Below are positions 34,915 to 44,966 of a stretch of 64,000 nucleotides of DNA, piece by piece. Made by a program: the position numbers and the translations under genes. Where the stretch lies: positions 1 to 64,000 of the forward strand of contig CANPYC010000002.1 of assembly GCA_947587615.1 (NCBI GenBank), given 5' to 3'. Each line of letters opens with the position of its first letter. The stretch's first letter is position 1. The notes below the pieces were generated by a model. It had not been told where the DNA came from. It ran no database searches and was given only the letters and a program-made list of their open reading frames with translations. This stretch comes from Candidatus Gastranaerophilales bacterium. GTDB lineage: Bacteria > Cyanobacteriota > Vampirovibrionia > Gastranaerophilales > Gastranaerophilaceae.

Positions 34915-35882
34915 TTATTTTTGTCTTTTATCTTTTTTGGACAAGTTTTTTAAAGCGCTTTTTATTTCATCTATTGCAGATGTTATACTATTTTGGGTGC
35001 CGGATGCTAAATTTTTTATGGATTCAGTGATATTGTTATCGGTAGAAGAGCCGGTACCCGGGGTTTGACTTTCGGGAGGTTTTTTGCTGATTGAGTACCT
35101 TTGTTTTTGTCTTCGGGTGTCTCTTTTGCAGGTTCTAAAACTCCGGAAGTATCTTTTTCTGTTCTCTCTTTGGGAATTTCGTTTTCTGTTTTCGCTTTAG
35201 TGGTATCTTTTGCTGGTTGAGTACCTTTGTTTTTGTCTTCGAGTGTTTTCTTTTTATCGATTAGTTTATTTATTTCATCTGTATCATTCTTACTTTTGTA
35301 TTTTATAGCGTCCAGTTCTTTTTCAAAATCTTCTTCAGACATTGGAGAATCAGCAGACATTGAAGAAATTTTATCTTTAAGTTTTTGAATGCTGTCTTTA
35401 GATTCCTTAACTTCATTAACTTTTTTTGTTATATTTATTTCTTGTTCAGTGCCATTAACAATCTTTTTAACTATTTTTTCTCCATTTTCATTTGTGGTAT
35501 ATGTTTTTTGAATGTTAATTTTACCTTTTCTCTGGGCACCTTGTAAAACACCATCTTTATAAACCATTGTTATTTTATCGCCGTTTTTTAACTTATCAAC
35601 AATCGTACCCGTAAATTTTTCGCCATCATTACCGATTGTTGCAATACTTCTGTCAAATTTTATATCTGAGAGTTTATGCCCTTTGCCTTTAATTACAAGC
35701 GCAAGTGCAATCCCTGCCGTACCGATTACACCAAGCCCTATAAGAGCTTTTTTAAGTTTATTATTACCGTTTTCAATTTGTTTAGATTCAGTATTTGAAT
35801 TTGTAGCGTTGGAACTGTTTTGCAATTTATTACGATACATCTCCACTGTTGGATTTTGGCTTGAAACTTGTATGTTTTCCAT
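34915..35882 (-). pseudogene. frameshifted paralogue of the 36028-37101 gene
   Basis: As read, the frame from the ATG at 35882 stops at 35016 (288 residues) with an odd 22-residue tail. The -1 frame after the A run at 35085-35080 continues without a stop to 34915, with a natural-looking tail (TGSSTDNNITESIKNLASG, then Lys-rich), giving 322 residues. The switch point is the in-frame heptamer A_AAA_AAC. The N-terminal 190 residues match the neighbour at 36028 almost throughout: ALIGLGVIG, then EKFTGTIVDKLKNGDK and DSIQKLKDKISS. EDKNKGTQ(P/S)AK occurs twice near the shift. It may be a broken gene, a sequence error or programmed frameshifting. One transmembrane segment near 45-63. Confidence 0.7.
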
Positions 35883-35987
35883 TTTTTAACCTCATTTAAC
35901 GTTAGTTTGATGACAAATTATATATAATAAAAATAATAAATAAAAAAATTGCCCTTAAAAAAGTGTCCTTTTTTATAAGTAATGTTC

Positions 35988-36018
35988 AAAACCCCCTGTT
36001 AAATTACCAGGGGGTTTT
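35988..36018 (-). terminator. terminator of the 357-residue paralogue gene
   Basis: An 11-pair stem AAAACCCCCTG/CAGGGGGTTTT with a nine-base loop lies just beyond the stop at 36028. On the minus strand its outer arm ends in four T. Confidence 0.8.
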
Positions 36019-36027
36019 GAAAAGCTC

Positions 36028-37101
36028 TTATTTACATTTGTTCCACTTTTCCAAAAAATCAGCTTTTTCCATTGCTTGTATTCCTCTTTTTTTGCAGATT
36101 TCCGCATATTTATAATACGGATCTGCTAAATTTGCTTCCATTGCGTTATCATATATTTTTTTCAAAGTTTCTTCGCTTAGCTCGGGGTGTTTTCTTGCCT
36201 GTCTTTGCATTTGCATTACGGCATTCATTTCCCTATCCGTATTTACGCTTACGTGCATATTTTTACCAAGTTCCGACACGTCTGTTTTGTCTCCAAGCTT
36301 TTTAAGTGCTTTTTGATGTTTTGTTACTTCGCCGTTTGCATTACCTAAGTGTCCTTTAAGTTTATTTTTTTGTTTTGAGCCATCAGGTAATTTTGCTATT
36401 CTTTCTTCAAGGCTTTTAACTTGAGCTTGAGCTTTTTTAAGCGCTTCTTGTTCACTTTCAATTAATCTGTTTTTTTCAATTGCCTGAGTAATTTCGGTTT
36501 TAGCTTTTGTAACAGAAGCTTGAGCCTCTTGTGATACGTTACTTACTTCCGTCAGAGAAACTTTTTGAGCTGCTCCTTTAGACATTGCAGGGTCGGCAGA
36601 TGCTGAAGAAATTTTATCTTTAAGTTTTTGGATACTGTCTTTAGTTTCATTAACTTTTTTTGTTATGTTTACCTCTTGTTCAGCACCATCAACAATCTTT
36701 TTAACTATTTTTTCTCCGCTTTCATTTGTAGTATATATTTTTTCAAAGTTAACCTTACCTGCTCTTTGAGAGCTTTGCAGAACACCGTCTTTATAAACTC
36801 TGGTAACTTTATCGCCGTTTTTTAACTTATCAACAATCTTACCGCTGAATTTTTCACCCTCTTCGCCGATTGTTGCAATACCTTTGTTATAATTTATTTT
36901 AGCTTTACCTTTTTTAAGTGCAACCGCAAGTGCAATTCCCGTTGCACCGATTACACCAAGCCCGATAAGAGCTTTTTTGAGTTTTTCGTCTCCGTTTTCA
37001 ATTTGTTGCGGCTTTGATACATAATTCTGTTCGGGCATTCTTGTTCTTGCGCCTTGAAACTGCACGTTTTGGGCAGAATTAACCCCTTGTAAATTTTCCA
37101 T
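36028..37101 (-). CDS. uncharacterised membrane-anchored coiled-coil protein with FQG leader
   Basis: No family is recognised. The 357-residue protein starts with a polar leader with VQFQGA near residue 13, then one hydrophobic segment (about 45-63: ALIGLGVIGATGIALAVAL). A beta-rich module follows with IATIGEEGEKFSGKIVDKL, VYKDGVLQ and YTTNESGEKIVKK, then a long coiled coil (about 190-290) and a C-terminal helical part with Cys-Lys pairs (EICKKRG, WNKCK). It is a tandem paralogue of the frameshifted gene at 34915. AGGGG precedes the ATG. Probably surface or envelope associated; the role is unknown. Confidence 0.6.
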   Translation of the reverse strand: MENLQGVNSAQNVQFQGARTRMPEQNYVSKPQQIENGDEKLKKALIGLGVIGATGIALAVALKKGKAKINYNKGIATIGEEGEKFSGKIVDKLKNGDKVTRVYKDGVLQSSQRAGKVNFEKIYTTNESGEKIVKKIVDGAEQEVNITKKVNETKDSIQKLKDKISSASADPAMSKGAAQKVSLTEVSNVSQEAQASVTKAKTEITQAIEKNRLIESEQEALKKAQAQVKSLEERIAKLPDGSKQKNKLKGHLGNANGEVTKHQKALKKLGDKTDVSELGKNMHVSVNTDREMNAVMQMQRQARKHPELSEETLKKIYDNAMEANLADPYYKYAEICKKRGIQAMEKADFLEKWNKCK

Positions 37102-37142
37102 TCCTAAACCCCTTATATAAATTTGTTAGTATAAATTAATAA

Positions 37143-37169
37143 AGTATATTTTTTTAAAAAAATTGCCAA
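37143..37169 (-). promoter_or_regulatory. promoter of the 357-residue paralogue gene
   Basis: On the minus strand TTGGCA (37169-37164) is followed after 15 bases by TATACT (37148-37143), about 42 bases before the ATG at 37101. Confidence 0.45.
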
Positions 37170-37233
37170 AAAAATTAAAAACTTTTCTTTTATGTTACAA
37201 TTAAACCTATAATACTTTTTTAAGGAAAAAACC

Positions 37234-38325
37234 ATGCTAAAAGTCGGAATTGTGGGTCTGCCTAATGTCGGAAAATCAACTCTTTTTAATGCGCTGACAA
37301 GTGCTAAAAATGCTCAATGTGCAAATTATCCTTTTTGCACAATCGAACCTAATGTCGGAGTTGTTAATGTCCCCGATATCCGACTTGAAAAGCTTGCGCC
37401 TTTGGTTAATACAAAAAATATTATCCCGACGGCAATTGAATTTGTTGATATAGCGGGGCTTGTAAAAGGTGCAAGCAAGGGTGAAGGTTTGGGAAATCAA
37501 TTTTTGCACAACATTAGAGAAGTTGACGCTATTGTTCAGGTTGTAAGATGTTTTGATGATGTCAATACAATCCATGTTAACGGCAAGGTTAATCCCGTTG
37601 ATGATATTGAAACAATTAACTCCGAGCTTGCACTGGCCGATATATCAACTCTGGAAAATATTTCAAAAAGAATATCAAAACAAGTAAAAGGAGGGGATAA
37701 GGAAGCAAAAATTCAAGATAGCGTTATTCAAAAATGTATGCCTTATCTTGAAGAAGGAAAATTTATCGATACAACAATATTTACGCAAGACGAGAAAAAA
37801 GCGCTTCACTTTTTCCATCTTTTAATGTCAAAACCCGTAATATATTGCGCAAATGTTTCTGAAGTCGATTTATTAAAAGGAAATAACTATACTAAGGAAG
37901 TTCAGGCGTATTTAGGTGATAGCGCTCAAATTGTTTTAATTTGCGCTAATTTAGAAGAAGAGCTTGTTGATTTGGGCGCTGATGAAGCAAAAAATTATCT
38001 TCAAGAGCTTGGTATTGAAAATTCAGGTATTGAAAAGATGATAAAAAGCGCTTATGATATTTTAAATTTAAGAACATACATTACCGCAGGAGAAAAAGAA
38101 GTAAAAGCTTGGACTATAACAAAAGGTACAAAAGCGCCCGCAGCAGCAGGGGTTATCCATAGCGACTTTGAAAAAGGTTTTATTAAAGCAGAAGTCGTTT
38201 CTTATGATGATTTTATAGCTTCGGGCTCTTGGGCTGCTGCTCGAGAAAAAGGGTTAGCTCGTCTTGAAGGCAAAGATTATGTTGTTCAAGATGGCGATAT
38301 TATGGTTTTTAGATTTAACAATTAG
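37234..38325 (+). CDS. ychF: ribosome-binding ATPase YchF
   Basis: YchF/OLA1 is an Obg-family P-loop ATPase linked to ribosomes and stress. The 363-residue protein has [15 protein letters not shown] (G1), the family-typical [42 protein letters not shown] in place of the NKxD G4 of GTPases, and the C-terminal TGS-type domain ending [20 protein letters not shown] precedes the ATG. A weak stem-loop follows at 38347-38381. Confidence 0.97.
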   Translation: MLKVGIVGLPNVGKSTLFNALTSAKNAQCANYPFCTIEPNVGVVNVPDIRLEKLAPLVNTKNIIPTAIEFVDIAGLVKGASKGEGLGNQFLHNIREVDAIVQVVRCFDDVNTIHVNGKVNPVDDIETINSELALADISTLENISKRISKQVKGGDKEAKIQDSVIQKCMPYLEEGKFIDTTIFTQDEKKALHFFHLLMSKPVIYCANVSEVDLLKGNNYTKEVQAYLGDSAQIVLICANLEEELVDLGADEAKNYLQELGIENSGIEKMIKSAYDILNLRTYITAGEKEVKAWTITKGTKAPAAAGVIHSDFEKGFIKAEVVSYDDFIASGSWAAAREKGLARLEGKDYVVQDGDIMVFRFNN

Positions 38326-38345
38326 CCTATATTTACCGCTAAAAC

Positions 38346-38381
38346 CTCTGTCATATTCAAATTGTTTACCTGACAGAGGCT
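38346..38381 (+). terminator. stem-loop after ychF
   Basis: CCTCTGTCA and TGACAGAGG flank a loop of about 17 bases. The following CTTTATGGG is a poor U tract, so it is a weak terminator or a processed 3' end. Confidence 0.45.
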
Positions 38382-38507
38382 TTATGGGTTTGAATGTGTA
38401 AATTTTTGTTAAAAAAAGTTAATATTACACCAATTTTTCTAAAGCTGAATTAAAAAATGTCGTAAAAGACAATAAGGATGACACGACAGAGAATAAAATG
38501 GTGTGAT

Positions 38508-39074
38508 ATGAAAAAATTACTAATGATATTCTACATAATTTTCAGCCTGTTTTTTAGTGTACAATATTCATTTGCACTCGATTATTCGCCGATTTCAACA
38601 AATCAAAAAATTGTAGCAGCGCTAAATTCGCTTGATAGCATAAACAGACGTGATGTAATAGCAATTTTATACGGAAGAAACGCTACTAAAAAACCTATAA
38701 GGGTAATGTTCAGAGATTTAGCGGTCTTTGGCTATCAGGATTGCGAAGCATTAACCGTCAGAACCAAAAACAACGGACTTGTAATCTATATAAGCAACGA
38801 ACATAGAGGCGCAAGCCCCGAATGTATTGCTTGCTTGATTGCCCATGAATCACAACATCATACTTTTACAAATTCAAGAGCTGAAGAATTAAGAGCTTGG
38901 GTGTCAGAAACGCAGGCATGGAACGAATTTGTAAGAAGAAATAAAGAACTTGCAACATCAAGCGATCCTTTAGCTAAAAGAGAAAATTATATTGCAAAAA
39001 TAAGAGCAAAAGGCGGTGTTCAAGGTATACAAAAGCTGATTGCTACAAACCCCGTGTATAAAGGTTTAAACTAG
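38508..39074 (+). CDS. small secreted putative zinc peptidase (HESQH)
   Basis: The 188-residue protein has a signal peptide (MKKLLMIFYIIFSLFFSVQY and SFA, cleavage near 23), then one compact domain. CLIAHESQHHTF near residue 123 is an HExxH zinc-peptidase motif, followed about ten residues later by the Glu pair in SRAEELRAW, which suits a gluzincin-like third ligand. Two Cys (PECIACL) just before the motif could form a disulfide. The ATG at 38508 is chosen for its signal peptide; an upstream in-frame ATG at 38478 would bury it. A hairpin terminator follows. The substrate is unknown. Confidence 0.6.
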   Translation: MKKLLMIFYIIFSLFFSVQYSFALDYSPISTNQKIVAALNSLDSINRRDVIAILYGRNATKKPIRVMFRDLAVFGYQDCEALTVRTKNNGLVIYISNEHRGASPECIACLIAHESQHHTFTNSRAEELRAWVSETQAWNEFVRRNKELATSSDPLAKRENYIAKIRAKGGVQGIQKLIATNPVYKGLN

Positions 39075-39098
39075 ATATAAATTTAAATATTTTTATGT

Positions 39099-39134
39099 TT
39101 TCACCCTGATTATTTTATTATAATCAGGGTGAAA
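39099..39134 (+). terminator. terminator after the HESQH protein gene
   Basis: A 14-pair stem TTTCACCCTGATTA/TAATCAGGGTGAAA with an eight-base loop is followed by CTTTTG. The rest of 39075-39319 shows nothing else. Confidence 0.75.
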
Positions 39135-39319
39135 CTTTTGTATATTTTAATTTTACGACTTTTTAACAATTAAAAATTTATCGTCCGAATTTGACATGTG
39201 TTTATGGTATTATAAAACAAAATTAATTTTTTTATAAACCGTTAAACCAAAACAAGATAAGAAAAGTTGTTAAGATAATAAAAAAACGAATTAAATACAT
39301 TTTTATAAAGGAAATTTCA

Positions 39320-41449
39320 ATGGAAGAGTATACATATATCAAAAAAGAAATGTTCAATATTGAAAATGAAAATTTATTAAAGTTGGAAAAACTCTTTCCA
39401 GGCGCAGTTAAAGACGGACAGCTTGACATAAAAGCTTTAATGGAAGAATTAGGGCAATTTGAAGAAGTTGATAAAGAAAAATATGAGCTTAACTGGGCAG
39501 GTAAACAAAACGCTAAAAAAGAAGCAAGGAAAAACCCTTTAGGTAAAACTTTAAGATATATTGAAGGCGATGGAATTAGTGAAGATACAACCCAAAACAT
39601 ATACATTGAAGGAGATAATTTAGAAGTTTTAAAACTTCTAAGAAAAAATTACTATGCTTCAATTAAAATGATTTATATTGACCCGCCATATAACACAGGC
39701 TGCGACTTTGTCTATAAGGATGATTTTTCAATGACGCAGGAAGAAGTTGAAAAAATGCAAGGCGAGAGAGATGAATACGGTAAAAGATTGCAAAAAAATT
39801 CAAAGGATTCTGCGAGATATCATACAAATTGGCTTAATATGATGTACCCCAGACTCCAACTTGCCAAGGATTTATTAACTAATGACGGGGTTATTTTTAT
39901 ATCTATTGATGATAACGAGCTTGATAATTTAAAAAAAATTTGCGATGAAATTTTCGGACAAGATAATTTTGTAAACTGTATCGCCGTAAAAATGAGCGAA
40001 GCTTCCGGAGTGAAGATGAATCATCAAAAGAAAAGATTTCCAAAAATTAAAGAATATATATTATTTTACAAAAAACCCTTTTTTGAAGAGTTTAAATGTA
40101 TAGATAAATATAAGCAGGAAAACTGGGATAGTGAAAACAATATATTTCTGGAAAATTTCACAAATGAAATGCGACTGGAATTAATAAAAATTGAAGAAAA
40201 AGAAACTAAAAATATCGCTGATGTTAACAGCATAAATAATATTTTACAAAATGTTAAGAAAGTATCTTTAAGCGATAAAATTAATGAATTAAAAACAAAT
40301 GGTAAAGATGATAAAAATATTCAAGAATGGCTATTTAAAAATTCATACAGAATAATTAAAACCGCAGGTTCTTCAAGCTTAGCAAATTTGGTAAGAAATT
40401 TTAAAAATATACCCAAGCAAGATATTGCTTGCGCTTTATCTAATGAAGGTGTGCTTTTTTATTATATTACGGATTTTAACAGAGATACAAAACAACCTCG
40501 CTTGCAAGTAATATTTGCAGATACAAACATATACAAAAACCCGTGTGATTTTTGGCAGGATATTAAAACAACGGGTGCTGTTGCGGATGAAGGAGGGGTA
40601 AAATATAAAAACGGCAAAAAACCGCTAAAATTACTTAACAGATTAATAAAAACAACAACAAATAAAGATGATATTATATTAGATTTCTTTTCAGGTTCGG
40701 CAACAACTGCGCATTCTTGTATGCTGCAAAATTTAGAAGATTCGTCTAATCGAAAATTTATCATGGTGCAGCTGCCTGAAGATTTAGACAAAAAATACCA
40801 AAATGCAACGGGAGATTCAAAAAGGGATATTAAAGAACTTATTGATTTTCTGGATAGCATAAATAAGCAACACTACCTTAGCGAACTCGGTAAAGAACGT
40901 ATAAGACGTGCCGGACAAAAAATTAAAGAAGGAATTGAAAAAGCAAATAAGCGTCTGAAAAACCAAAACAAACCAAAACAAATTCCTGATATCGGTTTTA
41001 AGGTTTTTAGAGTGGGTGAAACAACTCTAAACTGGGAAAAACTGCGCTTACAAGGTAAAGACCTTCAGCATGATTATTTTGCAACAGCAAGCAAAAAAGA
41101 CAGGCTTGACTTTACGCCCGATTATCAAAACGATCTCAATGTAGTTTATGAGATTATGTTACGTCAAGAGGGGCTGGCTTTAACTTCAAATATTGAAAAA
41201 TTAACAAATATCGGCTCAAGAACCTATCTTGTTAAAGATAGTTATTTGATAAGTTTAGAAGAAACAATAACGCAAGATATGATTGAAAAGCTTTCAAAGC
41301 TAAAACCCCTGCCCTTTAAGTTTGTGTTTAGAGATTCCGCATTTAATGATGATATAATTTTCAAAGACAAAACATTTAGAAAATTAAATATGTTTATTGA
41401 AAAAAATTCAAATAGCACTAAAAAAACTTTCACGGTTGAATTTATTTAA
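39320..41449 (+). CDS. mod: type III restriction-modification methyltransferase (Mod)
   Basis: The 709-residue protein is a beta-class adenine-N6 methyltransferase. The catalytic motif IV comes first: YIDPPYNTGCDF near residue 118. The SAM-binding motif I comes late: LDFFSGSATTAHSCM near 455. The stretch between (about 210-420) is the target-recognition region. AAAGGAAATTT precedes the ATG. The Res subunit gene follows after 12 bases. In type III systems Mod alone methylates one strand of an asymmetric site and is needed by Res for cutting. No simple-sequence repeat or long homopolymer that would make it phase-variable is seen in the coding region. Confidence 0.95.
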   Translation: MEEYTYIKKEMFNIENENLLKLEKLFPGAVKDGQLDIKALMEELGQFEEVDKEKYELNWAGKQNAKKEARKNPLGKTLRYIEGDGISEDTTQNIYIEGDNLEVLKLLRKNYYASIKMIYIDPPYNTGCDFVYKDDFSMTQEEVEKMQGERDEYGKRLQKNSKDSARYHTNWLNMMYPRLQLAKDLLTNDGVIFISIDDNELDNLKKICDEIFGQDNFVNCIAVKMSEASGVKMNHQKKRFPKIKEYILFYKKPFFEEFKCIDKYKQENWDSENNIFLENFTNEMRLELIKIEEKETKNIADVNSINNILQNVKKVSLSDKINELKTNGKDDKNIQEWLFKNSYRIIKTAGSSSLANLVRNFKNIPKQDIACALSNEGVLFYYITDFNRDTKQPRLQVIFADTNIYKNPCDFWQDIKTTGAVADEGGVKYKNGKKPLKLLNRLIKTTTNKDDIILDFFSGSATTAHSCMLQNLEDSSNRKFIMVQLPEDLDKKYQNATGDSKRDIKELIDFLDSINKQHYLSELGKERIRRAGQKIKEGIEKANKRLKNQNKPKQIPDIGFKVFRVGETTLNWEKLRLQGKDLQHDYFATASKKDRLDFTPDYQNDLNVVYEIMLRQEGLALTSNIEKLTNIGSRTYLVKDSYLISLEETITQDMIEKLSKLKPLPFKFVFRDSAFNDDIIFKDKTFRKLNMFIEKNSNSTKKTFTVEFI

Positions 41450-41461
41450 GAGGCGGTTAAT

Positions 41462-44400
41462 ATGGCAGAAAAGATTAAATTTGAATTTAATGATAAATTA
41501 ACACACCAGCTTCAAGCAATAAATTCAACAGTCGGCTTGTTTAAAGGTCTTGAGATAAGTAACAAGGGGCTATATAGCGGTAATAGACTTTTAGCTGATG
41601 ATTATTCTTCAAACCCGCAAATTACTTTAAATTCACGGTTATTGAACAATTTAAAGAAAATTCAGCTTGAAAATGATATTTTTCCTGATGATACTCTTTA
41701 TAACGGTGATTTTGCAATAGAGATGGAAACGGGAACCGGCAAAACCTATGTTTATTTAAGAACCATACTACAGCTATATAAAGATTACGGGTTTAAAAAA
41801 TTCATGATAATTGTACCTTCTATTGCTATAAAAATGGGGGTTAGGAAGTCTGTTGAAATGTTAAGTGAACATTTTAAACCAAAATTTAATATTGATTTAT
41901 TGAAACATTTTTATATATATGACAGCAAAAATATTCAAGGAATATTAAATGCTTTTGTTGAAAGTAAAGATTTAAGCATTTGCTTAATTAACACACAGGC
42001 TTTTGCTTCCGATTCAACAAAGATTAAAAATAAACAAGAAAACGGCACTCGTCTTTGGGAAGAGCTTAGAAACATTAAACCTATAATAATTATGGATGAA
42101 CCGCAAAGAATTGAAGGAACAAAGAAAAAGCCGTCTAAGTCAAAAGAATCGCTAAATGAGCTTGATTATTTATTTGCTTTAAAGTATTCCGCTACCCATA
42201 AAGATGAATTTAGAGCAAATTTTATATATAAATTAGATTCATATAAAGCATTTGCAAATGAACTTGTAAAATCTGTTAAGGTAAAAACTGTTTATGGAAC
42301 CATACCAAAAGATTCTCCATATATTCGATATATTAGCTTTACTAAAGACCTTAAAGCAAAGATTGAAATATTCTCAAAAGAGCAAGGCGGAAGAATAAAG
42401 TTTAAAACATTTGAAGTATTGGCCAATCAATCAATTTATGAATTATCCGGTGGTTTAGACCAGTATAAAGACTATTATGTTACAGAAAATCCAAGAAAAG
42501 ACAGCTTAAAAATTTCTACCCCCAATAATAATATTTTTCTTGAAGAAGGGGAAAGTAACAGCGATATAAACCAAGACAAAGCTGTTAGAATACAAATACA
42601 ATTAGCTATTAAAAACCATTTAGATAAACAGTTTGCAATACTTGAAAAAGGAAAGAAGATTAAGGCTTTAACCTTGTTTTTTATTGACGAAGTTTCAAAA
42701 GTGCGTGATGAAAACGCCCCGGATACAAGAGGGGAATACCTTAGAATATTTGATGAAGAATATGCTAAAGCAATAAGCGAATATAAAGATAAATTTTTAA
42801 AGTATTGCGATTTATTTCCTTTGTATAAGAATATTGAAAAAGTAAGACAAGGGTATTTTGCATGCGATAAACAAGGTAAGATTTTGAACCTTGAAGTTCT
42901 TGATGAAGATAAAGAATATAAGAAAGATATTCAAGAACTTGTAGATAAACAAATAGACCAAATATTAAACGCTAAAGACGAATTAATTTCATTTAATAAC
43001 AGTCCGCTTGCTTTTATATTCTCTCATTCCGCTTTAAGAGAAGGTTGGGATAATCCGAATATATTTACGCTTTGTACTTTAAAAAAGAGTAACAGCGATA
43101 TTGCTAAAAAGCAAGAAATCGGCAGAGGATTAAGATTACCTGTTGATATTAACGGTGAGCGCATACAAGATAAAGAAATAAACGAGTTAACGGTTATTGC
43201 AAATAATTATTATGATGAATTTGCTTTAGCGCTGCAAAAAGACTTTAGCGAAAAAATGGGATTCAATAAAGACGAAGTAACTTTTGATATTATTACTCAA
43301 ACGCTTAAGCGGGCAGGCATTCCTGCGCAAAAAATTTCTAAGGAGCTTGTTGAAGAATTTAGAAAGGAATTATTTACATATAGCGTTGTGGATAGCAAGA
43401 ATATATTAAAGAATAAAGCTTCAAATCTTCAGTATCTTGAATTTTCTAACGAAGTTTTGCATGAGCATGAAATTAAAATCAAAGAAGTATTTATTGAACT
43501 GATGAAAGAAAAGGGGAGCAGTAAATTTCCCGTTAAAAACGGCGATAATGAACCTATTGTAAATGCAGCTTGCCCATATTTAAAAGAAGAAAAATTTAAA
43601 AAATTTCTTGATACTCTAAAGCAATATATGATTAAAAAATCAATATATATATCTGATTTTAATCAAGATGAGTTTATTGAAAAATGTATAGCGCAAATTA
43701 ATGAATATTTAAAGAATATTGAACCGACAAACGTTTTTGAAGTTACGCAAGGAGTATTGAAGCTAAACGCAGGAAAAATTACCGTCGATAAAGCAGAAAC
43801 ACCTCCCGAGCAAAAAGAGGTTAAAACCTGTTTTATGGCACCTAAAACAAATTTAGAAATTATTGATAATATTATGTATCATACCATGATGCCAAGAAAA
43901 GCAATTTTTAGGATTATAAACGGAATTGAAAGGCGAGAGTTATTAAATTATCAAGATATTTTAGAAGATGTTACAATTAAAATTTCAAAACTTCTTGTTA
44001 AATTTAAGGCAGAAAATATTGTTTCTTATGAAATTATCGAAGGTTATAATTCAGACTGGGAAGGTATAATTGAAGCAGATGTTATTGATGATGATTCTTT
44101 TGAAAAGGATGAAAATATATTCAAAAGCGATTTATCAAAGCAAAAAGCATTGAATAAATTTTACAAAACGGATAGTAAAGGGGAATTGAAGTTTGCGCAC
44201 AGCTTAGAGGATGATGAATCAACCATTCTGTTTACAAAACTAAAAAAGGGCGGGTTTGTTATTGATACGCCTTATGGGAATTATTCGCCGGATTGGGTTG
44301 TAATTGTTGAAGAAAAAGCAACCAAAGACCATAGAATGTATTTTGTTATTGAATCTAAGTTTGATAAAGAGGATGAAAATTTAACCGAAATTGAAAAAAA

Positions 44401-44518
44401 TAAAATAGAAAAATGCGGAAAGCTACATTTCAAAGCTGTTTCAAAGTCCGTTAAGTTTGATTGGATAAACAGCTATAATGACTACAAAAGAAAATTTGGA
44501 ATAATAAATACTTTGTAA
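41462..44518 (+). CDS. res: type III restriction endonuclease subunit (Res)
   Basis: The 1018-residue protein is an SF2 ATPase-nuclease. It has motif I IEMETGTGKTYVYL (about 75-90), VPSIAIKMGV, the DExx motif IIIMDEPQRIEG, the KYSATH motif III, REGWDNPNIFTLCTL and QEIGRGLRLPV as late helicase motifs. The C-terminal PD-(D/E)XK nuclease has SPDWVVIVEE and FVIESKF (about 950-985). All expected parts are intact and in frame, so the Mod-Res pair looks functional. AAGAGG gives a ribosome site. Terminal region 44519-44653 holds no gene. Confidence 0.95.
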   Translation: MAEKIKFEFNDKLTHQLQAINSTVGLFKGLEISNKGLYSGNRLLADDYSSNPQITLNSRLLNNLKKIQLENDIFPDDTLYNGDFAIEMETGTGKTYVYLRTILQLYKDYGFKKFMIIVPSIAIKMGVRKSVEMLSEHFKPKFNIDLLKHFYIYDSKNIQGILNAFVESKDLSICLINTQAFASDSTKIKNKQENGTRLWEELRNIKPIIIMDEPQRIEGTKKKPSKSKESLNELDYLFALKYSATHKDEFRANFIYKLDSYKAFANELVKSVKVKTVYGTIPKDSPYIRYISFTKDLKAKIEIFSKEQGGRIKFKTFEVLANQSIYELSGGLDQYKDYYVTENPRKDSLKISTPNNNIFLEEGESNSDINQDKAVRIQIQLAIKNHLDKQFAILEKGKKIKALTLFFIDEVSKVRDENAPDTRGEYLRIFDEEYAKAISEYKDKFLKYCDLFPLYKNIEKVRQGYFACDKQGKILNLEVLDEDKEYKKDIQELVDKQIDQILNAKDELISFNNSPLAFIFSHSALREGWDNPNIFTLCTLKKSNSDIAKKQEIGRGLRLPVDINGERIQDKEINELTVIANNYYDEFALALQKDFSEKMGFNKDEVTFDIITQTLKRAGIPAQKISKELVEEFRKELFTYSVVDSKNILKNKASNLQYLEFSNEVLHEHEIKIKEVFIELMKEKGSSKFPVKNGDNEPIVNAACPYLKEEKFKKFLDTLKQYMIKKSIYISDFNQDEFIEKCIAQINEYLKNIEPTNVFEVTQGVLKLNAGKITVDKAETPPEQKEVKTCFMAPKTNLEIIDNIMYHTMMPRKAIFRIINGIERRELLNYQDILEDVTIKISKLLVKFKAENIVSYEIIEGYNSDWEGIIEADVIDDDSFEKDENIFKSDLSKQKALNKFYKTDSKGELKFAHSLEDDESTILFTKLKKGGFVIDTPYGNYSPDWVVIVEEKATKDHRMYFVIESKFDKEDENLTEIEKNKIEKCGKLHFKAVSKSVKFDWINSYNDYKRKFGIINTL

Positions 44519-44653
44519 TTTTTCTTTTTTGCTGTTGTTAAATTTGTTAATTTTTGTAAAATAAGTTTAAAATTTCATTACAATCATTAAAGATTTAATA
44601 ATATATTACCGTATTTAAAAATATAAGGACAATAAAGGAGCTAAGCTAAAGCA

Positions 44654-44923
44654 ATGTCACAAAATTATAATTTAAATTCAAACTTTGGCTTGAATATTTC
44701 CACTCGCAGCGGAAAATCTCAGAATGTCCAACAGAGTAAAACAGAGTTAAATAAAAAAAATTATAATATTTTTAATTCTTTAGGCAGCTTTGTTGATAAA
44801 TATGAAAATGTTTTCAATGGAGATGTTGAAAAAGAAATAAATATGTATTCTCGTCAGGCGATGATAGTCGGAATGAACTTAAAAGCTTCCGATACAGTTA
44901 GAAGATTTGATGTAAACATATAA
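44654..44923 (+). CDS. small hypothetical protein (89 residues)
   Basis: No family is recognised. The protein is polar, with an Asn/Ser/Gln-rich first half (repeated SQNxN and NxN patterns) and a helical second half (EKEINMYSRQAMIVGMNL). No signal peptide or membrane segment is seen. AAGGAG lies at about 44636 but 13-14 bases before the ATG, a long spacing. A strong terminator follows at 44944-44966, which supports a transcribed gene. A small lineage-specific secreted or surface protein is possible. Confidence 0.5.
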   Translation: MSQNYNLNSNFGLNISTRSGKSQNVQQSKTELNKKNYNIFNSLGSFVDKYENVFNGDVEKEINMYSRQAMIVGMNLKASDTVRRFDVNI

Positions 44924-44943
44924 ACCAATTCGTATATTAGCTA

Positions 44944-44966
44944 AAAGGTGCATTTGATGCACCTTT
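44944..44966 (+). terminator. terminator of the 89-residue protein gene
   Basis: A ten-pair stem AAAGGTGCAT/ATGCACCTTT with a three-base loop is followed by AAATTTTTC. Confidence 0.85.
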
